Origin: Ascaphus truei
Taxonomy: Eukaryota; Chordata; Amphibia; Anura; Ascaphidae
Length of the DNA stretch: 64,000 bases
NCBI GenBank assembly: GCA_036426205.1
Contig: CM071570.1
Coordinates: 72,536,887 to 72,600,886 of the forward strand
Direction of reading: 5' to 3'
Below are positions 34,914-46,429 of the stretch, in pieces. Under the pieces are notes generated by a model. The model searched no databases. It had not been told where the DNA came from and saw only the letters and a program-made list of their open reading frames with translations. A program made the position numbers and the translations under genes. Numbering within the stretch: the stretch's first letter is position 1; each line of letters begins with the position of its first letter.

Positions 34914-35720
34914 CAAACCAGATCTTATCTTGCATTAAACGGAGAATGGATGGAAGGGAAGTAAACATAATTATGCCCCTTTAGAAAGACCATTTTAAGA
35001 TCACACCTTGAATATGGAGTACAATTTTGGGCACCACTCCATAGAGAAGACATAATGGAACTAGAAAAAGTGCAGAGAAGAGCCACGAAATTAATAAAGG
35101 GGATGGATAATGTAATTTATTAGGAGGGGCTAGCTAAATTAGATTTGTTTACATTAGAAAAGAGGCATCTAAGAGGGGATATGACAACTATATACAAATA
35201 TATTCGGGGGTAGTACAAGGGGCTTTCAAAAGAACTTCATCCCAAGCGATGTACAAACAACACAGGGTCATACCTTAGGGTTGGAGGAAAGGAGATTTCA
35301 CAAGCAACAAAAGGAAGGGTTCTTTACAATAAGGGCAGTTAAAATGTGGAATCCATTACCCATGGAGACCATGATGGCAGATACAATAGATATCTTCAAA
35401 AAAAAGTTGGACATCTTTTTAGAAAGGAAAGGTATACAGGGATATACCAAATAAGTAAACATGGGAAGGACGTTGATCCAAGGAAAAATCTGATTGCCAA
35501 TATTTGGAGTCAGGAAGGAATTTTTTTTCCCCTTATGAGATATCATTGGATGATATTTCACTGGGGTTTTTTGTTTGCCTTCCTCTGGATCAATATACTG
35601 CAAGTACGGATATAGGATAAAGCATCTGTCGTCTAAATTTAGCATACAGTAGGTTGAACTTGATGGACGTACGTCTTTTTTCAACTTCAACTACTATGTA
35701 ACTATGTAACGATGTAACTG
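34914..35720 (+). mobile_element. CR1 LINE, C-terminal and 3' end
   Basis: Parallel to 6184-6960: RSHLEYGVQFWAPLHRE, VQRRATKLIKGMD, VKMWNPLPMETMMADTIDI, then a ctatgtaactatgtaac tail. The uninterrupted agatcttatcttgcatt at 34919-34935 is the empty-site reference for the 6-kb transposon. Confidence 0.85.
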
Positions 35721-37091
35721 TATGGGGTTTACAATGTCAGCATGGGAGAGCCTGCATCAAGTCTCTGTTTCAAAACGGATCGGGATGATTTTACTCAGCA
35801 GGTTCCTTCAAACTGCTCAGGTTTGGCATGGCAAAGAAATTAAAGTTGTCTAATTACTAGGTAATATGATACTGTAAATGAACTGGTGGCTGCCTTCCCA
35901 CATCTACTGCAGTAACTCACTGGCAAGTACCCTGCAAAGTCTTGGTTCTACTGCTCTGCCGAGGAACAGCTGCTCTGCTCAATGGCGCTGTCGGAGGCCC
36001 ATCTGGTGCTGCTGGTGCAGGGGGGAGGCATGGTTTGAGTTCCCCGAGCGACCCCCAAATTACGTGTGGAGCGGGCTGGACATGAGCAGTGGAATTGGAG
36101 ATATTACAATTATTTGTAAAATATATAAATTCATTTTGTGGAATGAACCATGGAGCTGGAAATATATTTTAACACATTGGTAACACTTCCTGACTAGTTT
36201 AATGTTGTGACATCAATCGATGTATTATAAGACATTGTTGACTATATAAGTAAGTATAGTTAATTTTCTGAAATTAAAACTTAAAATTCTGCTTTAATTA
36301 TTGGCTGAGCCAAACTTTATATAGAACTGGGGCTAAGAGGCATATTCTAATGGTTTGGCTATTGTTATTGACTCTCATGAAAAATCATACTGTAAGGTCC
36401 AACACAAATGTGAATAAAAGGACTGAAGCCATTTGCCCAGTAAAAAAAGACAAAAAATGGTACAAAGTATATTTCTCACAACTATAGTAAAAGAGACTGA
36501 TTGCATAAAAAGTTGTGCTTGAACAATGAAAACGTGTTGCCAAGGTTCTAAAGGCAAAATATCGTGCTGTGTATGACGTTGGCGACCTTGTAAGATTAGA
36601 GGCACATACCAGATCTATTGTATTTGTTATTGCTTGTGCGACAATACTCACTGAATATCTGCTTTAAACGCTAGCCAAAATATGCTATTGTTTAAATTAT
36701 TAGAACGGTCATTATAATTGTTTAGCATGTACGCTGATATATGAGAAGCTTGCTCTAAAAGGTTAGGCAAGTTCCTTTATCAATACACCAAATAATACCT
36801 ACGCATATATACCTCTTGTAAAATATGTACTATAGAAATGGATTGCGACATGCGGATAAATACATGTACAATAGTGTTTGTCTATTTGATTGAAACACTG
36901 CGATATATGAGATTTATTCAGTGCTTCCTGTTTTAACCCCATAATGTACTGTGTTTTATACAACTGTATTCATTTGGAACTCAAGTTCAACGCAAATGTA
37001 AATAACCAATCATGTCATGGAAAACGTTTGACATACGAGTACTACTTTATAACATAGATGAAGATATAAAATCACTCAGATGCAGGAAATG
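35721..37091. other. Mostly unassigned; inverted copy of the 34.7-kb insertion at 36203-36380
   Basis: No gene seen. The 170-bp inverted repeat with 34735-34905 encloses the CR1 3' end, so this interval could form a long stem-loop. Confidence 0.45.
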
Positions 37092-37940
37092 TGTAACACC
37101 CTTTGGGATTACTATGGCTTTAGGGGATTAACTGTGTGGGCCCACACAGAGTAAAGCCCTTTCCCCATCACATTGTGCTGGCCCAGCTGAAGTTATGTCC
37201 TACCCTTTCTGCCTGGAGACAGTGACATCAGACGTGGGTATACGTATGAAGGGGGAAACTTCTGAAACTCAGATCCCAGAAGGAGTTGAAGAAGAGGGAT
37301 ATCAATGTGAATAGTTAAATAAGGCCCTAAGTATAGAATAGGTTCCCTATCCCCTTTATTGTTTTCAGTTAGGAATACCCTGTTTATCTAGAGTCCCACC
37401 AGTATGGTTTGGCATTACTCTCAAAATATACCTAGAGACAGACTATGCCCAGTGGGGGCTCCATGATCCACAGGCCCTAGGCATAGTTGGACCAGCCCCA
37501 ACGGAGGGTCCTTTGCTGGTAAGGCCGACTTGAAATGAGGAGGCTGATCACAGAAAGAGTAGTACTTGGCCCGTTGGGGGCCCCCGTGGATATGGAGCCC
37601 TACCAGCGCTGCAGAGCAAAGGGACTCTATAAGTAGCCTAGTAGATATAAAGCCTCAGCACCTTCCTACTGGGCCGAGATAGGGAAGCCATGGAAACAGC
37701 ATAGGCCAAGGACACAATTGGAAATACAAGATGCCTTATGTATATTACATTTGTTATTGTGCTTACAAGATAATAAAGCTGCTGTTTGATGCCCATCACT
37801 GTTTACCAATGCCCAGCCTGCACAAAGCCTATACCCTGAATAAGGTAATGCCCCTGAATAGCCTTAACACAGACACTGATGTAAATGCCCTAAGAGCAGG
37901 CAGGGAGGGTTACCTTTGGTGCCCACCATGGGGCTGGGCA
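37092..37940 (+). mobile_element. LTR-like element (plus), paired family member at 46.4-47.45 kb
   Basis: It begins TGTAACACCCTTTGGGATTA. It shares with the inverted copy at 47453 downward gttaactgtgtg, the block around tttctgcctgga, ataggttccc and aaagcctcagcacc. A polyadenylation signal, agataataaagctgc, lies at about 37768. The 3' border is approximate and no target duplication was found. Confidence 0.6.
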
Positions 37941-38281
37941 AGCAAAAGAAAAAAAGTTTTTGTGTTTTGCTTGTTTTGGAACTTTTGGAGTGAAGACTCT
38001 ATTGTGTAAAGTTACTACTGTCTGAACCGTCTATATGAAGAAAATGTATTTCAAGATTTTTTTTACCTAGTTTGTGTGTTTCTCGCTCTGGAAACTGTGC
38101 TTACTGCTAAAAATGTGAACTGATGTTTTATGCAAAGTTTTTCCACTATCCGAAAACTATACTTGCCTGAATCTTAGCGTGAGATTTAAATTGAAAATGG
38201 CGTCTGTCAACAGCCAATTGCCTACCTTACCGCTTAAACAAAATGTGGGGTAGAGTGAGAGGCCTGCAGCTGGGGGAGAGC

Positions 38282-39193
38282 CAGGGCCCGGCGGCAACTG
38301 CTTTGTCCGGGTCCGGCCTGAGACCATCCCCAAGGTAAGTCTGTATTTTTAATATATATTGGGGGGTGGGTGTATTTTTTATATGTATTGGGGGTGGGTG
38401 TATTTTTTATATGTATTTGTGGGGGGTGGGTGTATTTATTTATATGTATTTGTAGGGGGTTGGTGTATTTTTGTATATGTATTTGTGGGAGGTGGCTTTT
38501 TTGTGTATGTATTTGTGGGGGGGGTGTATTTTTTTATATGTATTGGGGGGTGAGTGTATTTTTTATATGTATTGGGGGGTAGGGCAGAGTTTAGTATGTA
38601 ATTGGGGGTGGAGGTTTTTTTGGGTATGTATTTGGGGTGGGGGGGTTTGTATGTATTTGGGGGGTAGGGTTTTTTTGTTATGTATTTGGGGTGTGGGGGG
38701 TTTATTTATGTGGGGGGTGGTTTTTTTGTGTGTATTTGGGGTGTGGGGGGTTTGAATGTATTTAGTGAGGGGTGAGCAGGTTTTTTGTATTGGAGTGGGT
38801 TTTTATGGTATGTATTTTGTGGGGGGATTGTGTGAGGGGAGAGGGGATTGAGTGAGAGTGGGGTAATTGACGGAGGGTGGGGGCGAGTGAGGTGAGGGGG
38901 GCAAGGGAGTGAGTGAGAAAAAGAGGGAGTAAGAGTGAGACGCAGGGGAGAGAAATACATGCTAGGCGGGGGTATGGGATTGAGTGAGAGTTGGGTAATT
39001 GGAGGAGGGGAGAGTGAGAAGGGAGGAGTGAGACGGAGGGGAGAGAAATACATGGGAAGAGGGGGGGAAATAGAGTGGTCTCGTGAGGTGTGAAATAGGG
39101 GGGGCTCGCAAGACCGCCGACACGGGGGAGGGGGTGGAGGGGACCAAGACATCACTCCATTCCTGGTCCCCGAGAATTCAGTCTGCGGCCCTG
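38282..39193. mobile_element. hAT-like element with internal minisatellite
   Basis: Ends CAGGGCCC and GGCCCTG, as in the well-delimited relative at 47803-48507. An internal module, cctgagaccatccccaaggt, is shared with the minus strand near 8610. Bases 38360-38790 are a G/T-rich minisatellite (gggtgtattttttatatgta), and 38820-39130 is purine-rich. Target duplications are not clear here. Bases 37941-38281 hold no recognised feature. Confidence 0.5.
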
Positions 39194-39230
39194 AACATGG
39201 AGTGCTGAAAGTTAGAGGGTTGCATACAGG

Positions 39231-40505
39231 CATACCCCGGTTTACGTACACTCACTTTACGTACACTCGCGAGTACGTACATAGTTTCAATTGCACCATA
39301 CCCCTGTCTGTACTCTCACTTTGCGAGTATGGACACTAAGGCAATGTCCCCGCTGCTTGTCAGCGGCATGCGCCCTTCTCACCAGTCCCTCACCTCCTTG
39401 CTTGTTGTCCCTAAGACTATGTCCCCGCTGGCCGATCTCTCCATTCCCCCTGCCCTCCCATCTCTCCCTGTTCCCCTTCCCCCCCTGTCCCCCTGCATTC
39501 CCCCTCCGTTTGTGATCTCTCCCTGTTCCCACTCGTTCCTCACAATATGGCCATAAACATGGTCACTTTTACAGGCAGTATTGCCACTACGATGTAATCC
39601 TTACCGGTCAGTATGTGTTTCTGTTATATGTAATCAAGTAATGAAGGAGGTACCGGGCAGCGGCTTTGTTTTCAGCTGTGCCTGATTGTGTGTGCCTGGC
39701 TGTCTCGGGTTGTCTGTGCCTGATTGTGTGCCCAGCTGAGCCTGGTTGTGTGTGCCTGGTTGTCTCGGGTTGTCTGTGCCTGGTTGTGTGCCCAGTTGTG
39801 CCTGGTTGTGTGTGCCTAGCTGTGCCTGGTTGCATGTGCCCAGCTATGTCTAGCTGTGCTTGGTTGTGTGTGCCCGACTGTCTGTGCCTGACTGTCTGTG
39901 CCCAGCTGTGCCTGGTTGTGCGTGCCCAGCTGTGCCCGGCTGTGTGTGCCCAGCTTTGCATGGTTGTGTGTGCCCAGCTTTGCATGGTTGTGTGTGCCCA
40001 GCTTTGCCTGGTTGTGTGTGCCCAGCTGTCTGCACTTAGATGACACTGGGCCAGATAGAGCCACTCAAAATCTCTGAATGTATCGATTGGAGCGACGCTG
40101 ATCTGATTTAGGGCATCTTCAAAACAAGAAAGTGTCTAGCCCTTGATGACTCGACTTACAAAATACAGTAGAAGATATGCCCTCGCCTTCATCCTTCCTA
40201 CATAATTTTTACATCATTTTTCGTTCATCCATTTCGCATCTGCCAGCCCTAGTAAGAAAAATCAGTGGACAGTAAAGCCTACTGTATTTATTTTGGTTAC
40301 AAATGCATTATTTACATCAGTTATGCACGTATAATGCGATTGCAATACAGTACATGCATCGTAAAGTGGAAAAAAGGTAGTGCTTCACTTAAAGTAATTT
40401 TTTTGCTTTACATACATGCTCCGGACCCATTGCGTATGTAGCACATGTACCCCCACCCTCTAGGAAATACGTGTTGCGGCTATAGGTGTTGTGGTATACC
40501 TATGA
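39231..40505. mobile_element. Possible pogo/Tigger-like element containing a minisatellite
   Basis: The left end CAGGCATACCCCGGTTTACG after TA resembles Tigger-type termini. A candidate inverted end (cataggtataccac) lies near 40490-40505. No transposase is left. The assignment is tentative. Confidence 0.3.
39665..40035. repeat. Minisatellite of tgtgcctggttgtgtgtgcc units
   Basis: Variable 20-40-bp units alternating tgtgcctggttg and tgtgtgcccagc. The long open frames on both strands are repeat translation. Confidence 0.9.
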
Positions 40506-41290
40506 GGCTTCAGGAGAGCTGAGTTGACTGCGGTGATATGGAGACCAGGACAGGCTTTTGATGATCACTGACGTTCTTTACTCGGTGCTTAGCGCCTCCA
40601 GCTGTAGTGGGCTCTAGGGTGCCAGAGATCAGTCCCTTTAACCCTGACGGCAGCAGTGCACCGCCTACCTGTTCTATTTTTATTCCCACTAAAGCACACT
40701 TCTTTCCTCCTTCCCAGGGACTGATACTCAAACAGGAGTATGATGAAAGCAAAAGGCTCTTTATTGTAGCAGTCACGGTAGATCTTTCACAGCGGTGCAT
40801 AGGGTCATCAGAGGGTCCCAAGCCTCTGGATGGTGCTGGCTCTCCTAGTGTGGGGCCTTAGATCTTCCTGAGCCAGCCAGCCATGAGGGCCTGGCTGGCC
40901 TCTCTCTCCCACAGGGAGAAGAGACAGGCCCCACACCTCCACTCGGTTGGAAGGGTGGGAGAGAACCAACTAAATTTAGCACTGCCTCTGTGAGCTGCCT
41001 ACACACCGCAGATTGTGGTGAAGCGCTGTGCATGCGCCGCCAGGACGCCAGGCGCGCATACAGCGAGACCTTAGCCTAAGGAGACAAAAGAGCAATTTCA
41101 CATGTGAGGGGAGGCATTAGTAGTAGGGAGGCATACATTATGTCAAACTTTTTTTGACAGGTACCACGCCCCCTTTTCCCCCAAGCCACGCCCCCTTTTG
41201 GCCTTAAACCCGCCCTATGTCCCGCCCCTTCCGTATCCGGTCCCGCCCCATCCGTATCCGGCCCCGCCCCCTGCGCATTTTTAGGTTGCC
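40506..41290. other. Unassigned GC-richer segment
   Basis: No convincing gene. Bases 41020-41085 (catgcgccgccaggacgcca to gagaccttagcctaa) resemble a Harbinger-like MITE end. A minus-strand AATAAAG at about 40763 hints at an LTR. Cgcccc(t/c)t(t/c)ccgtatccgg is tandemly repeated around 41220-41260. Confidence 0.35.
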
Positions 41291-41295
41291 GCCCC

Positions 41296-41390
41296 AGCGC
41301 CAAAAAACCGCGGTTGACGCCCCCTACGCCAAAAAAACGCAGTTGAAGCCTCCTAAGCCAAAAAACCGCGGTTGACACCCCCCCAGACTC
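41296..41390. repeat. Three ~30-bp tandem units
   Basis: gccaaaaaaccgcggttgac and variants recur at about 30-bp spacing, each followed by a C-rich end. Confidence 0.85.
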
Positions 41391-41479
41391 CATTTTTTAT
41401 TATGATGTGCATTTTTTTATTCTTTTTTGTGATTGGTGCGTACTGTTGACGTAGATTGGAGGGGGCGTATACATACGCG

Positions 41480-41561
41480 GGGCATGTCCGGGCATGTTTA
41501 TAGGCTTTTGGGGCATGCCCGAACATGTTTTTTTCATACTGGGGCATGTCTGGACATGTTT
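41480..41561. promoter_or_regulatory. Three consecutive p53-family response elements in a 31-bp tandem array
   Basis: At 41480-41499, 41511-41530 and 41542-41561 the sequence fits two adjacent RRRCWWGYYY decamers without spacer: GGGCATGTCCGGGCATGTTT, GGGCATGCCCGAACATGTTT and GGGCATGTCTGGACATGTTT. All six half-sites match the consensus with CATG cores. The period is exactly 31 bp, so the sites arose by tandem duplication. They are known binding signals for p53/p63/p73 tetramers; whether any factor uses them here is unknown. No adjacent host promoter is visible. Confidence 0.7.
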
Positions 41562-41678
41562 ATTCTGAAATAACGCAGTGCGCATGTCAGAAAAGTTCAA
41601 AAGACGTTGAAAAGAGGGCGTAGCATTTTTTTTAAAATTCAGACAGAATACGGCTTTAAGAGGATAAACCCCTCAAGG

Positions 41679-41762
41679 GTCTGGGTGGCCAAGTGGTTTA
41701 AGGCGTTGGACTTAAGATCCAATGGACGTATGTCCGCGTGGGTTCGAATCCCTCCCCAAACA
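41679..41762 (+). tRNA. tRNA-Leu(TAA)-like gene
   Basis: A cloverleaf can be drawn. The acceptor is GTCTGGG/CCCAAAC (one mismatch). The D-arm contains tggccaagtggtttaaggc (A box). The anticodon stem-loop ttggacttaagatccaa has anticodon TAA. A long variable arm (tggacgtatgtccg) marks it as type II leucine, and the T arm gggttcgaatccc holds the B box. A TTTTT run follows at 41767. Compared with the usual vertebrate sequence it has one extra T in the D-loop region and one T-stem mismatch, so it may be a pseudogene or tRNA-derived repeat. Confidence 0.75.
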
Positions 41763-41935
41763 TAATATTTTTATATATTTTTTTATTTTTATATATTTTT
41801 TATTTGTATAGAGACGGTACAGGGATTAGCCGCAACAGGGGCTACATAAAAAGAAAGTACAAGTGTATAAGAGTCAAAAATATTTTTTATTTTTAAAAGC
41901 TACAACAGTTTCAAGCAGGAAATAATTACAAGACG

Positions 41936-41936
<1 letters not shown>

Positions 41937-41986
<50 letters not shown>

Positions 41987-42002
41987 CACACACACACACA
42001 CA
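41937..42002. repeat. (TA)n(CA)n compound microsatellite
   Basis: A TA run followed by tacatacacacacacaca. Confidence 0.95.
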
Positions 42003-42222
42003 AGTGTATATATAATCAGGAAGCTGCACATATTCTGTGCTGAATGTTAAACAGAAAAATAGGATGTGACTTACAAAGAGAGCTTTCCTGATTGACTTAC
42101 AAATGGCTTGATCTTTACATTTTTCCTAACATAGGAAGGCTGATGCAAGCAAGACCATGTAGATAAAGAAGATTGCTTTTTAAGTGTAACATGGTAAGTC
42201 CCTTCTACCTGTCTCTCCTACC

Positions 42223-42910
42223 TGTCACGTCAGTCCTAAACAGCCTTGGCAGTGACAGGTTAATCTGTGAGCTTTTGACCCCCCTCGCATGCTCCTCTTA
42301 TGAGTGACAGAAGTGTGATAGTGACTCATGGCCTGTGTGCAGCTTATCTGGTATAGGTACAGACCATGAGCCCGCCCCTTCTGGTTCCTCATGAGAGGAG
42401 TGCCCAATTTAATCAGTCCTGCTCTGGAGGAGGAAGAGAGCAGTTGGGCTATGTCTCTCCCATTAGGGATGAGGGGGCCCATCCTCAGTCCATAGGGGCT
42501 GGGGGAACATCTGATCTAACAGAAGAGACCCTGTACTAGCTGGGGTCACACACCATCTAGATGTCTGGAGTCATCTAAGATCTGCACCGCTGTAATGCCA
42601 TCTACAGTATGCAGTGAATGCCCTAATAAAGCCCGTTCTAGTTTTACACCTACCTGGATCTGAGTCAGTAGCAGGGTGTATGAGAGATGTGCTTCAGGAG
42701 GACTGCCTCCATTCTATATGGAGCCCACCGAAGCTGGAGGCGGTGAACCACAGATGAACAACCCAGATGACACAAAAGGTCTGTCCTTATCTCCATACCA
42801 CCGCAGATCAGCTCAGCTCTCCTGACCCTAACAGGTACACGCACCACACCCTAGGTAGCAGAAGCTGTGTATCTCCCACTGGGGGGGGGGGGGGAGGGAA
42901 CAGTGCTACA
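42223..42910 (+). mobile_element. Possible LTR
   Basis: It starts TGTCACGTCAGTCC. A plus-strand ccctaataaagcccg is at 42625, and the end is gtgctaca after a G-run with agggaaca. No clean target duplication was found. The polypurine stretch at 42880-42900 could instead be a retroelement PPT. Bases 42003-42222 and 42911-43560 hold no recognised feature. Confidence 0.35.
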
Positions 42911-43660
42911 TAAGTGTAAAACAAATAACCCATACACTACTTGGTAAACCTAGATTCTAATTTTTAAATGAATCTATATTTGAGTTTTGCATTTAGATTT
43001 CATGTTGTTTTTTTATAGTATTATTTGAAGATGAAGATGTATTTATAGTAAGACTTTATCACAAAACAAAGGTATTTACCGTAATGTACTGTAGCTAACA
43101 ACAAGCTTGCAGATATTGGCCCACATTTAAAAAGCTGTCCCATTCCATAAGATGGTTAGTTGAGGGCTACTAACAGCTCAAAACAGAGGGTACAGAAGAG
43201 TAATAAACTTTACAAACTATTGTACATTTGATGGTTAATTTGGCTATTGTACAAACTTTTGATTATTTTGTTTATTACCATGTTTCAATCTCAGTCAGTA
43301 GACGTCTATATTCATTATATTCTCTGTTAGCCTACTATTACCATTAATAAGTTTTCTTTCCCCCTCTTGTGTCTATCCCTCACCTATCCCCCCGTCTCAA
43401 TTGATTGTAATATATCCCATTGATTTTGCATTAGGATTGTACTATATTAGATACCACTTATATCTTAGATTTTGTATTCATATGGTCCTTGTTGAATATC
43501 TATTGATTCATTTAATCAATTGTGACACCACCTGAGTTACTCAATCATCAGACTTAACAAGTGTAATTACTTACCAGATACCAACAATGTTCAGCTGTGA
43601 GTTAAACAAGACAGGAGGGGCTATATATACTTGATATTCATTCAGTCCCCACTATTCCCC

Positions 43661-43700
43661 TTGTGAAAGGGCACTAAGGTGCCTGAAACGCGTAGGGTTG
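43661..43700 (+). ncRNA. Degenerate hammerhead ribozyme motif
   Basis: ttgtgaaagggcactaaggt then gcctGAAAcgcgtagggttg. A GGCAC/GTGCC stem II lies between an eroded CTGATGA box and GAAA, followed by the cgcgt stem III side. It is probably inactive because the first box is changed. Confidence 0.6.
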
Positions 43701-44608
43701 TTATGTAACAGTTTTTTGTTTGTCCTGATTTTCATTTTTTATGTAGTCTTTATAAAACAGTTTTAGTTTCCATTTTTGGTGAGCTGTCAGTGCTTTTTGG
43801 GGACCTTGCGCGAGTCAACCTTCCAATCATCAATTCTGCTTCCTGCCATCGCAAGATTGGAGTGACGCGCTGAGGATCGGAGGCTGCGTGGGTGCTGGCG
43901 GCGGTCTATCTCCCCCCCGGGCCATCACGTGTCCACTAGGAGAGGAAGACTTTCCCGGACGGACCGGATACACCATCACGTGTTTTCCGGCACTCGGGAT
44001 CTTCGCGCCACAGAAGGGAGACAGCACGGAGGCTAATCGAGACGGCGGCGTCCCCTCCACGGAGAAGACTGCATTGGAGGAGGGCTACACGAGGGATCCG
44101 TAGGGGCACTGACCCAGGCCCGCTACACTCCAGGATCTCAGTTAGCGTCTCCCATTGGGACTCCTCCTACATACACGCAGCTCACAGCATCTCTCCCTTC
44201 TACTTCTTCCACACCCACGCTTTTGAATCGCCTCGCAGCTTACCTCAGCGGTCCCACTCATTATTTATTTATTTTATTACTCTTCTGTACCCTCTGTTTT
44301 GAGCTGTTAGTAGCCCTCAACTAACCAGTTACAACCATTGCTACTTCATCTGCTCACAGAGAGTCTGCACGCCTACGAGATTTTATATTACTGCGTGTAG
44401 TGAATCAGCTCACCATCATATCCTTTTTTCTTGACATTTTTTCATGTTTTTAGGATTTCATTAAAGATTTTTTTATCTTTTACCTTAGACCATTGGTTAG
44501 TTCTTAGTAACTTACACCTTTGAGAATTCGGACTTACCACTTATCTGATACTATTTTACCACAGCTGGACTGGTTTATTACACACTCATTGAGAGACTGG
44601 TATATCTT

Positions 44609-45607
44609 TTGGAATCGTTTTTTCTGTTTTCTGATACACCACTGAATCCAACCATGGACTCTGAAACGGAACCAGATGTTACTAAGGAGTCTACACCCAA
44701 GACACACTTTGCATTTAATTGCTTTGATATTGCTGATAGACTCAGAAAAGCTAATTCCGTTTTTGTTAAAGACCATGAACTGTTGTGTGAAGATGCACAA
44801 GATCTCAAAAAATATTTTTTGCAATTAGAAAAACTGATTTCACATGATCGCAGGGTATGGTGGGAGATTACCACACTTGAGAATTATCAGCTGACAAAGC
44901 GTATTCCTAGAGGTTTACGCATGAAAAAGACCCCCACCTTTGGTTTTGAAAGTGATGAGTTTGAGAGACAGTGGAGATTGATTTTAGACGACTGTTCTCT
45001 CAGACTCATTGACCTTATTATCTCACATAGACAGAAAGAGAAAATATTAGCCAAAAAAGAGGTGCAGAAACTTCAGGATAGATTATCTGAATTTACACAT
45101 ATGAAAGAGTTCACAGAATTTGATGAAAAGTTGGCTGCTAATATTACTAAATTTGAAAAAAATCTGATGCAAGCCAAACAGATCAAGTATGACAGAGACA
45201 GACTTGATTACGAACGTAATCAAGTCTACCTTTGGCAGAAAACACAACCGATGCCTAAAACATCCCAAAAACAATCGGTTGATCGTGCAGCTCAAAGAAA
45301 TAAATCAAACAAACCGACCAAATCTATCCTGAAAAAAGCAAATGAAAAAGATCAGTCTAACAGACATAGTGATAGAGACACTACTGAAATTGACACAACA
45401 GATAATGAATCAGTCACTTATGGGGTGTCTTTCTCTGAGTATGACTCCCTAGCCTCTTCCACTGAAGAAGCTTCAGTTACAAAACAGACACATAGTAAAC
45501 CCAATACTATCTCTAAACGTCAAACAAGGTCAAAAAACGACGAAAGAGAGGACACAAATCCAAAGTCAAACATAGGGGGACCACAGACGAAAAAGAGACG
45601 ACAATAA
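44609..45607 (+). CDS. Penelope-like element ORF, N-terminal coiled-coil region
   Basis: 332 codons, with the first ATG at 44609 and a second at 44654 (MDSETEPD). The protein is highly charged with a long helical/coiled-coil middle (about residues 140-200, KEKILAKKEVQKLQDRLSEF) and a Ser/Lys/Arg-rich disordered C terminus ending TKKRRQ, a possible nuclear localisation signal. Such regions precede the reverse transcriptase in Neptune-type Penelope-like ORFs. Near 45520 the original frame appears to shift, because the next reading frame continues through DEKETTINTDETNVINLSKH into the segment below. No catalytic motif is in this part. Identification rests on the downstream homology and the hammerhead upstream. 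Confidence 0.65.
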   Translation: MESFFLFSDTPLNPTMDSETEPDVTKESTPKTHFAFNCFDIADRLRKANSVFVKDHELLCEDAQDLKKYFLQLEKLISHDRRVWWEITTLENYQLTKRIPRGLRMKKTPTFGFESDEFERQWRLILDDCSLRLIDLIISHRQKEKILAKKEVQKLQDRLSEFTHMKEFTEFDEKLAANITKFEKNLMQAKQIKYDRDRLDYERNQVYLWQKTQPMPKTSQKQSVDRAAQRNKSNKPTKSILKKANEKDQSNRHSDRDTTEIDTTDNESVTYGVSFSEYDSLASSTEEASVTKQTHSKPNTISKRQTRSKNDEREDTNPKSNIGGPQTKKRRQ

Positions 45608-45621
45608 ACACTGATGAGACT

Positions 45622-46185
45622 AACGTAATTAACTTGTCCAAACATACACTCACTCATTCTGAGACATGAGTCCTTGATCTAGGTCTGACTTTTTCCCCTG
45701 ATAAAGATTTTGATCTCTTCTCCACCACAGTTGATTTATTTAAATTCACCAGAAAACTTTCATTGAAAAGATTTTTTAAACAAAGGGATACCAGGGTGGA
45801 TTTAGAGATCAGAACCACTGAATTTCATATTAACATCAATGACGACTCTAATGCTAAACTTTTTGACATCAACAATCAGCTTACCTTTAAGGAACAGTGT
45901 TCTTTAAATGACATGATCGGACTATTGGAAGAGAATGTCAGATTTCAGGACCCAGGTCTTGATTTTCTAGGTAGAAAACCATCAGGACTACATAATAAAT
46001 CCAAGTTCACTCCAGATAACACTAAAGGGACAGCCATTGAATTATTTACCAAAGCAGTACAGAGAGATCTTCTCCTCTTGTCAAAGGGTATACAATTCTC
46101 TGAGAAACCTAGCAACAGAGATAATCTTGGTCCAGATCTTAGACACGCGCTATCTTCCCTTAAAAACAATCAAAACATAGTTTAA
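45622..46185 (+). pseudogene. Penelope-like ORF, segment preceding the reverse transcriptase
   Basis: The frame has VINLSKHTLTHSE, one stop (tga at about 45668), VLDLGLTFSPDKDFDLFSTT, RKLSLKRFF, GLHNKSKFTPDN and RDLLLLSKGIQF, ending RHALSSLKNNQNIV at 46185. These blocks (LSLGLSFSP, K-x-F-P, LERDL and the helix before the KADKGG motif) precede the RT domain in Penelope-like proteins. The RT itself is missing. The stop and upstream shift show it is inactive. Confidence 0.7.
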
Positions 46186-46199
46186 GAGTTTGACTGCAG

Positions 46200-46352
46200 A
46201 TTTGTTATTTATAAATGATCTGACCATTACATAATTTTTTCTAAATTTCACCCCTAGCGTGCACCCTTTCATATTTTTTCATAAAATAATTCCCAGAATT
46301 TTATCAAATATAAAAAATATAAAAACATTCCCAGATCATTTATAAATAACAT
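46200..46352. repeat. ~150-bp hairpin MITE-like repeat
   Basis: gttatttataaatgatctg (46208-46226) is repeated inverted as cagatcatttataaataaca (46332-46351). AT-rich loop. Confidence 0.65.
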
Positions 46353-46429
46353 ACCTCCCCACCGACTTTGAGCGCGTCGCACCTTTCACCATTATGTCCT
46401 GTATTTTTGGAGCAGCCATCTGGCAACCA

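Larger units (their letters stand above)
43560..46185 (+). mobile_element. Penelope-like (Neptune-type) element, 5' part
   Basis: It comprises a terminal region with a hammerhead-like motif (43661-43700), a CpG-rich leader and two coding segments of the single Penelope-like ORF, N-terminal to the reverse transcriptase. The RT palm and GIY-YIG endonuclease are absent, because the copy stops at about 46185 next to a small hairpin. The window holds other Penelope-like ends at 21.9, 31.4 and 63.5 kb. Confidence 0.75.

Noticed and set aside
38359..38755. Membrane-like Gly/Cys/Phe ORFs
   Set aside because: Translation of G/T minisatellite units in three frames.
39608..40064. Ser/His/Thr and Cys/Val repeat ORFs resembling secreted repeat proteins
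   Set aside because: Minisatellite translation, in opposing frames.
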